NCBI GenBank assembly: GCA_963838155.1
Contig: CAWIQE010000019.1
Coordinates: forward strand, 248,001-312,000
From: Pararhizobium_B sp963838155
GTDB taxonomy: Bacteria > Pseudomonadota > Alphaproteobacteria > Rhizobiales > Rhizobiaceae
Length of the DNA stretch: 64,000 bases
Reading direction: 5' to 3'
Under the pieces are notes generated by a model. The model was not told where the DNA came from and ran no database searches. It saw nothing but the letters and a program-made list of their open reading frames with translations. Both the position numbers and the translations under genes were made by a program. Positions 59,380-64,000 of the stretch are shown piece after piece; within the stretch, counting starts at the first letter, position 1, and each line of letters starts with the position of its first letter.

Positions 59380-60393
59380 TCAGAGCCGGCCGGGCAGCAC
59401 GCGGTCCGGCGGGCGGTGACCGTCGAAGAAGGTGCGGATGTTGACGATCACCTTCTCGCCCATGTCGACCCGGCCTTCGATGGTCGCCGAGCCCATGTGG
59501 GGGAGGAGAACGACCTTTCCCTCGGAGGCGAGCTTGACGAGCTTCGGATCGACGGAGGGTTCGTGCTCGAAGACGTCGAGCCCCGCGCCGGCGATCGCTC
59601 CGTCGCGCAGGCACCGGATCAGGGCCTTCTCGTCGATGATGCCGCCGCGCGAGGTGTTGACGATGTAGCTTGCCGGCTTCATCAGCGCGAGCCGGCGCGC
59701 GGAAAGCAGGTGGAACGTGGCCGGAGTCGAGGGGCAATTGACCGAGATGATGTCCATGCGGGCGAGCATCTGGTCGAGGCTGTCCCAGTAGGTCGCCTCG
59801 AGCGCCTCCTCCGTCTCCGTGTCGATCCGATGCCGGTTGTGATAGTGGATGGACAGGCCGAACGCCTTGGCGCGGCGCGCGACGGCCGTGCCGATCCGCC
59901 CCATGCCGACGATTCCAAGCCGCTTTCCCCAGATGCGTCGGCCGAGCATCCAGGTGGGCGACCAGCCGTGCCATTCGGCGCCGTCGGTCAGCACGCGCGC
60001 ACCTTCGGTCAGCCGCCTCGGCACGGCGAGGATGAGCGCCATGGTCATGTCGGCCGTATCCTCGCTGAGGACGTTCGGCGTGTTGGTCACGGTGATGCCG
60101 CGCTTGGCGGCCGCATCGACGTCGATGTTGTCGACGCCCGTGCCGAAATTGGCGATCAGCTTGAGCTGCTCGCCGGCCTGGTTGACGACCGCGGCGTCGA
60201 GGCGGTCGGTGACGGTCGGCACCAGAACGTCGAAGGACTTCATGGCCGCGACGAGCTCGGGCTGCGTCCTCGGGGAATCGTCCACGTTCAGCTCGGTGTC
60301 GAAGAGTTCCCGCATGCGCGTTTCGACGGCGTCGGGCAGTCTCCGCGTGACGAAGACGCGCGGTTTCTTCCTCTGATTAAGCATCCCGTTCAC
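59380..60393 (-). CDS. D-2-hydroxyacid dehydrogenase (glyoxylate/hydroxypyruvate reductase type)
   Basis: The 337-residue protein has the NAD motif GIVGMGRIGTAVARRA and the catalytic Arg in NTSRGGIIDE, Glu in DVFEHEP and His in LPHMGSAT. Glyoxylate reduction is the usual role in this subfamily; formate or phosphoglycerate dehydrogenase activity is less likely. The GTG start (60393) follows GGGAGG; an ATG three codons later is possible. Confidence 0.9.
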   Translation of the reverse strand: MNGMLNQRKKPRVFVTRRLPDAVETRMRELFDTELNVDDSPRTQPELVAAMKSFDVLVPTVTDRLDAAVVNQAGEQLKLIANFGTGVDNIDVDAAAKRGITVTNTPNVLSEDTADMTMALILAVPRRLTEGARVLTDGAEWHGWSPTWMLGRRIWGKRLGIVGMGRIGTAVARRAKAFGLSIHYHNRHRIDTETEEALEATYWDSLDQMLARMDIISVNCPSTPATFHLLSARRLALMKPASYIVNTSRGGIIDEKALIRCLRDGAIAGAGLDVFEHEPSVDPKLVKLASEGKVVLLPHMGSATIEGRVDMGEKVIVNIRTFFDGHRPPDRVLPGRL

Positions 60394-60565
60394 GCCGCCC
60401 TCCCGTTGAGAGCTCCTTAACCAAGTTGCCCGATAGTGGCTCCTTCAAGAGGCAGTTCTTAACAGACCGCGGCGCCAACACAAACAGGACTCGTGCGCCC
60501 GCGGCCCCCGATGCGGAAGGCGACAGGCGGGATGCCTCGGACAAGCGGTTCGAACGGGAATTGCC

Positions 60566-61123
60566 ATGCGTAGTCTCATTGCCATCTTCATCCTCGCCGC
60601 CGCGCTGCTGGTGTCCGCCATGACGGGGCGGCCGCTCGCCAGCGGGACCGAGGCCGCCCACGACACCACGCGCGGCCCGAGCGGCCTGCCGCTGCCGCGC
60701 TTCGTCAGCCTCAAGGCCGGCCGCGCCAACCTCCGGATCGGGCCGGGAACGGACTATTCCGTTTCGTGGCTCTATACGCGTCCGGGGCTGCCGATGGAGA
60801 TCATCCAGGAATACGACCACTGGCGCCATGTGCGGGACTCGCAGGGCACGGAGGGATGGATCTACCAGTCGCTCCTGTCGGGGGACCGCACCGCGCAGGC
60901 GGCGCCGTGGATGCAGGGCAAGGTCACGAAGACCCCGGCCTATGTCGACATGTACGCCAGGCCCCGCAAGAGCGCCTCGGTCGTCGCGAGGCTCGAGCCG
61001 GGCGTCGTCCTCCGGCTGCATCAGTGCAACGGCGAATGGTGCGACGCCAGCGTCGACGGCGCCGACGGATGGGTCGCGCAGGCGCAGCTCTGGGGCGCCT
61101 ATCCGGGGGAAGCGTTCAAATAG
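60566..61123 (+). CDS. Exported SH3-domain protein
   Basis: The 185-residue protein has a signal peptide (IFILAAALLVSAMTG, cleavage near PLASG) and two bacterial SH3-like domains (LKAGRANLRIGPGTDY... and VDMYARPRKSASVVARL...). Such domains bind peptidoglycan or proteins at the cell wall. The upstream gap has TTAACC and TTAACA half sites near 60418 and 60455 but no full CtrA site. The function is unknown. Confidence 0.85.
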   Translation: MRSLIAIFILAAALLVSAMTGRPLASGTEAAHDTTRGPSGLPLPRFVSLKAGRANLRIGPGTDYSVSWLYTRPGLPMEIIQEYDHWRHVRDSQGTEGWIYQSLLSGDRTAQAAPWMQGKVTKTPAYVDMYARPRKSASVVARLEPGVVLRLHQCNGEWCDASVDGADGWVAQAQLWGAYPGEAFK

Positions 61124-61173
61124 GCGACAAAGCGCCGCGGCGCGGTCCGCGGCCGTCCCGTTCCGAAGGGCGC

Positions 61174-61620
61174 TCAGGCGCGCTTCGGCCTCAGGCGGAT
61201 GACCACGTCGACATGGGAAATCTCCATGCCTTCCGGCGGCTCCGGCAAATTGCCGACGCTGATGTTGCCGACGGGAATGTCGCGGATGTCGCTTTCGCCC
61301 TCGACGAAGAAGTGATGGTGATCGGACACGTTGGTGTCGAAATAGGTGCGCGACGACTCGACCGACAGCACGCGCAGGAGCCGCGCCTCGGTGAACTGGT
61401 GCAGCGTGTTGTAGATGGTGGCGAGCGACACCGGGACGCCGGCGTCCACCGCCTCGTCGTGCAGGTCCTCGGCGGTCAGGTGCCTATCGCCCTTGGCGAA
61501 CAGGAGATGCGCCAGCGCGACACGCTGCCGCGTCGGGCGCAGGCCCGCGGCGCGCAGGCGGTCGCCGACGTCGCGGCCGCTCTTCGCCCGTAATCGGTGC
61601 TCGCTGTTCGTACGGCTCAC
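61174..61620 (-). CDS. irr: Iron response regulator Irr (Fur family)
   Basis: Irr is the rhizobial Fur-family regulator that senses heme and represses heme synthesis and iron-storage/export genes when iron is low. The 148-residue protein has the winged helix (RPTRQRVALAHLLFAKGDRHL, VSLATIYNTLHQF) and the His-rich HHHFFVEG stretch typical of Irr. GTG 61620 follows AGAGGA; a longer frame to a TTG at 61689 lacks support. The order irr, then divergent fabA-fabB-fabI, is typical of rhizobia. Its probable target mbfA is at 9016. Confidence 0.92.
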   Translation of the reverse strand: MSRTNSEHRLRAKSGRDVGDRLRAAGLRPTRQRVALAHLLFAKGDRHLTAEDLHDEAVDAGVPVSLATIYNTLHQFTEARLLRVLSVESSRTYFDTNVSDHHHFFVEGESDIRDIPVGNISVGNLPEPPEGMEISHVDVVIRLRPKRA

Positions 61621-61885
61621 CGTCTGTGTCCTCTCCCGGCGCAGGACTGTGGATGACGTCCTGCCCAACGCATATATCTTTCCGGCCAAATTCTTTCAAT
61701 AGTGCCCCATTCCGGCCATTTTGCGCGTGCTGGCACTGGCACTTGCGCCGCCCTTCCGTTAATCCGTGCGCGTCGAGTTTCGGTTTTCGCGTCGAAATAA
61801 GCTGTGATAGGGTCCGGCGGCATTTGCCGGGAAAGACATTCAGGGTGCCGCTCGGAGCACCCGCCAACGGGAGACGTGTTTGCGA

Positions 61886-62401
61886 ATGGGCATGCAGCAA
61901 TCCAGCTTCAGCTACGAGGAAATCCTCTCGTGCGCGCGCGGCGAACTCTTCGGCCCGGGCAACGCCCAGCTGCCCATGCCGCCGATGCTGATGTTCCATC
62001 GGATCACCGAAGCCTCGGAAACCGGCGGCGCGCACGGCAAGGGAACGATTCGCGCCGAGTTCGACATCACACCGGATCTCTGGTTCTTCGAATGCCACTT
62101 CCTGGGCGACCCCGTGATGCCGGGATGCCTCGGCCTCGACGCCATGTGGCAGCTCACGGGATTCTTCCTCGGCTGGCTCGGCGAACCGGGCAAGGGCCGT
62201 GCGCTGTCGACGGGCGAAGTCAAGTTCACCGGTATGGTGACGCCGCAGACGAAGCTCGTCGAATACGGCATCGACTTCAAGCGCGTGATGCGCGGGCGTC
62301 TCGTCCTCGGCATCGCCGACGGCTGGATGAAGGCGGACGGCGAAACGATCTACAAGGCCAGCGACCTGCGCGTCGGCCTCTTCAAGGAAAAATCCGCCTG
62401 A
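61886..62401 (+). CDS. fabA: 3-hydroxyacyl-ACP dehydratase/isomerase FabA
   Basis: FabA dehydrates 3-hydroxydecanoyl-ACP and isomerises the double bond, starting unsaturated fatty-acid synthesis. The 171-residue protein has the active-site His in FECHFLGDPVMPGCLG and Asp in GLDAMWQLTGFFLGW. The start at 61886 follows GGGAG; an ATG two codons later is an alternative. It heads fabA-fabB-fabI. The 265-bp gap to irr should contain its promoter. Confidence 0.96.
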   Translation: MGMQQSSFSYEEILSCARGELFGPGNAQLPMPPMLMFHRITEASETGGAHGKGTIRAEFDITPDLWFFECHFLGDPVMPGCLGLDAMWQLTGFFLGWLGEPGKGRALSTGEVKFTGMVTPQTKLVEYGIDFKRVMRGRLVLGIADGWMKADGETIYKASDLRVGLFKEKSA

Positions 62402-62474
62402 CCCCGGATGCGGCTGGCGCGCCCGGCAGGCCGGCCTCGCTTTTGGACAACCGCTGAAACGAGAGAACTTCGAT

Positions 62475-63695
62475 ATGAGACGTGTCGTCGTCACGGGAAT
62501 GGGGATCGTTTCCTCCATCGGCAACAGCGTGGAGGAGGTGACGGAGTCGCTGAGGCATGCCAAGTCGGGCATCTCCTTCTCCGAGGAGTTCGCCGAGCAC
62601 GGCTTCCGCTGCCAGGTCTGGGGGGCCCCCGACCTGGACCCGGCCGAGCTGGTCGACCGGCGGGCCATGCGCTTCCTCTCCAAGGGCGGCGCGTGGAACC
62701 ACGTGGCGATGCAGCAGGCGATCGCGGATGCTGGCCTCGAGGGTTCCGACATCACCAACGAGCGCACGGGCATCGTCATGGGCTCGGGCGGCCCGTCCAC
62801 CCGCACCATCGTCGAGGCGGCCGACATCACCCGCGAACGCGGCTCGCCGAAGCGCATCGGGCCCTTCGCCGTGCCGAAAGCCATGTCCTCCACCGCTTCG
62901 GCGACGCTTGCGACCTGGTTCAAGATCCATGGCGTCAACTATTCGATTTCCTCGGCCTGTTCGACGTCGGCGCACTGCATCGGCAACGCGGCCGAACTCA
63001 TCCAGTGGGGAAAGCAGGACGTGATGTTCGCCGGCGGCCACGAGGATCTCGACTGGACGATGTCGAACCTCTTCGACGCCATGGGCGCCATGTCCTCCAA
63101 GTTCAACGACAGGGCGGCGGAAGCCTCCCGCGCCTACGACCTCGACCGCGACGGCTTCGTCATCGCCGGCGGCGCCGGGGTGCTCGTCCTGGAGGAACTC
63201 GAGCACGCCAGGGCGCGCGGCGCCCGGATCTATGCCGAGATCACCGGCTACGGCGCGACGTCGGACGGCTTCGACATGGTCGCCCCGTCCGGCGAAGGCG
63301 CCGTGCGCTGCATGCGCCAGGCGCTCGCCACGGTCGACGGATCCGTCGACTACATCAACACGCACGGCACCGCCACGGAGGTCGGCGACAAGCGGGAAGT
63401 CAACGCCATCCGCGAGGTCTTTCCCGAGAACACGCCGCATATCGCGTCCACCAAGTCCCTGACGGGTCATTCCCTCGGTGCCGCCGGGGTACAGGAATCG
63501 ATCTATTCGATCCTGATGATGCAGAACGGCTTCATCGGCGAGAGCGCGCACATCCACGACCTGGATCCCGAGTTCGAAGGGGTTCCGATCGTGCGGAAGC
63601 GTATCGACGACGCGAAGATCGATACGGTGCTGTCCAATTCGTTCGGCTTCGGAGGCACGAATGCGACGCTGGTCTTCCAGCGCTTCAACGGTTGA
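62475..63695 (+). CDS. fabB: 3-oxoacyl-ACP synthase I (FabB)
   Basis: FabB elongates the cis-3-enoyl product of FabA. The 406-residue ketosynthase has the nucleophile Cys in SSACSTSAHC, the two His residues in NTHGTATEVGD and SLTGHSLGAAG, and the family end FGFGGTNATLVF. It lies between fabA and fabI in a tight operon. Confidence 0.97.
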   Translation: MRRVVVTGMGIVSSIGNSVEEVTESLRHAKSGISFSEEFAEHGFRCQVWGAPDLDPAELVDRRAMRFLSKGGAWNHVAMQQAIADAGLEGSDITNERTGIVMGSGGPSTRTIVEAADITRERGSPKRIGPFAVPKAMSSTASATLATWFKIHGVNYSISSACSTSAHCIGNAAELIQWGKQDVMFAGGHEDLDWTMSNLFDAMGAMSSKFNDRAAEASRAYDLDRDGFVIAGGAGVLVLEELEHARARGARIYAEITGYGATSDGFDMVAPSGEGAVRCMRQALATVDGSVDYINTHGTATEVGDKREVNAIREVFPENTPHIASTKSLTGHSLGAAGVQESIYSILMMQNGFIGESAHIHDLDPEFEGVPIVRKRIDDAKIDTVLSNSFGFGGTNATLVFQRFNG

Positions 63696-63707
63696 GGGGT
63701 GCCGAGC

Positions 63708-64000
63708 ATGGACGGATTGATGAAGGGCAAGCGCGGCCTCGTCATGGGGGTCGCCAACGACCATTCGATCGCCTGGGGCATCGCCCGGAACCTGGCGGAG
63801 CACGGCGCGGAGCTCGCCTTCACCTACCAGGGTGAGGCGTTCGGACGCCGCGTCAAGCCGCTTGCGGAAAGCCTCGGCTCCAAGCTGCTCCTGCCCTGCG
63901 ACGTCGAGGACGTCTCGACCGTCGACGCGGTCTTCTCCGCCCTCGAGCAGGAGTGGGGAAGCATGGACTTCATCGTCCACGCCATCGGCTACTCGGACCG
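63708..64000 (+). CDS. fabI: Enoyl-ACP reductase FabI (3' end outside window)
   Basis: FabI reduces enoyl-ACP with NADH, completing the elongation cycle. The 97 residues in the window begin MDGLMKGKRGLVMGVANDHS and show the short-chain dehydrogenase NAD motif, IAWGIARNLAEHGAELAFTY and the start of the MDFIVHAIGYSD segment. The gene is open at the right edge. Confidence 0.95.
   Translation, partial: MDGLMKGKRGLVMGVANDHSIAWGIARNLAEHGAELAFTYQGEAFGRRVKPLAESLGSKLLLPCDVEDVSTVDAVFSALEQEWGSMDFIVHAIGYSD

Noticed and set aside
61731..61746. Sigma-54-like promoter (TGGCAC and TTGC) upstream of fabA
   Set aside because: The distance between the GG and GC dinucleotides is 11 nt instead of the required 10, and the TGGCAC is simply repeated in tandem.

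Overview
The window looks like a chromosomal segment of an alphaproteobacterium of the order Hyphomicrobiales (Rhizobiales). The reasons are its high G+C content, the irr-fabA-fabB-fabI block, the rpsT/dnaA/dnaN/recF region, the mutM/ubiE/ubiB/coaBC cluster, the hemW-rsmI-yraN-gshB row, a membrane-bound ferritin (mbfA), DUF1217 and BTLCP proteins, and many copies of intergenic repeats that resemble Rhizobium intergenic mosaic elements. I cannot name the genus. Almost all of it is core housekeeping DNA. There is no prophage, CRISPR array, rRNA, recognisable tRNA or intact transposase.

Layout. 1-9 kb: engB (cut by the left edge), a TAT-exported msrB, two small orphan genes with a shared leader, a frameshifted six-repeat DUF1217 protein, argB, an Lrp-type regulator, a frameshifted HAD nucleotidase, a LOG-type phosphoribohydrolase and dapD. 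9-20 kb: mbfA behind an Irr-type iron box, a BTLCP peptidase, an alpha/beta hydrolase, infC, rpmI-rplT with promoter and attenuator, a Rieske oxygenase, and pheS and pheT separated by a BrnT/BrnA toxin-antitoxin pair. 20-34 kb: an oxidoreductase, a GtrA protein divergent from a large GT-C-like membrane protein, mepA, mgsA-glk, an ABC exporter overlapping dapB, gpmA, an Ada-like repair protein, nth, a CysZ-like protein and a PfkB kinase. 34-46 kb: grpE-hrcA divergent from rph-VOC-rdgB-hemW-rsmI-yraN, then gshB, comM, cysK, dut and prfC. 46-64 kb: a GFA protein, a second Lrp regulator divergent from a DUF6356 gene, coaBC, ubiB, ubiE, mutM, an enoyl-CoA hydratase, rpsT, an 807-bp structured gap, dnaA, dnaN, recF (frameshifted), a ThiF-family enzyme, a 2-hydroxyacid dehydrogenase, an SH3 protein, irr and fabA-fabB-fabI (cut by the right edge).

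The genes cover replication initiation, translation, lysine, arginine and cysteine synthesis, ubiquinone synthesis, unsaturated fatty-acid synthesis, DNA repair and iron control. The iron link can be seen directly: irr is here, and mbfA, a known Irr target in relatives, carries a matching box over its promoter.

The least explained signals are non-coding. (1) A 120-bp CTAG-bounded, three-hairpin element occurs four times and twice supplies a gene's stop codon. (2) A two-module repeat occurs at six loci, with stems that covary between copies. (3) Two neighbouring orphan genes share a leader motif followed by a covarying hairpin. (4) The rpsT-dnaA gap carries four GANTC sites at about 70-bp spacing, a CtrA-type site and a long inverted repeat. 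Three genes carry single-base frameshifts, at least one in a C run, so base-calling errors are a real possibility.
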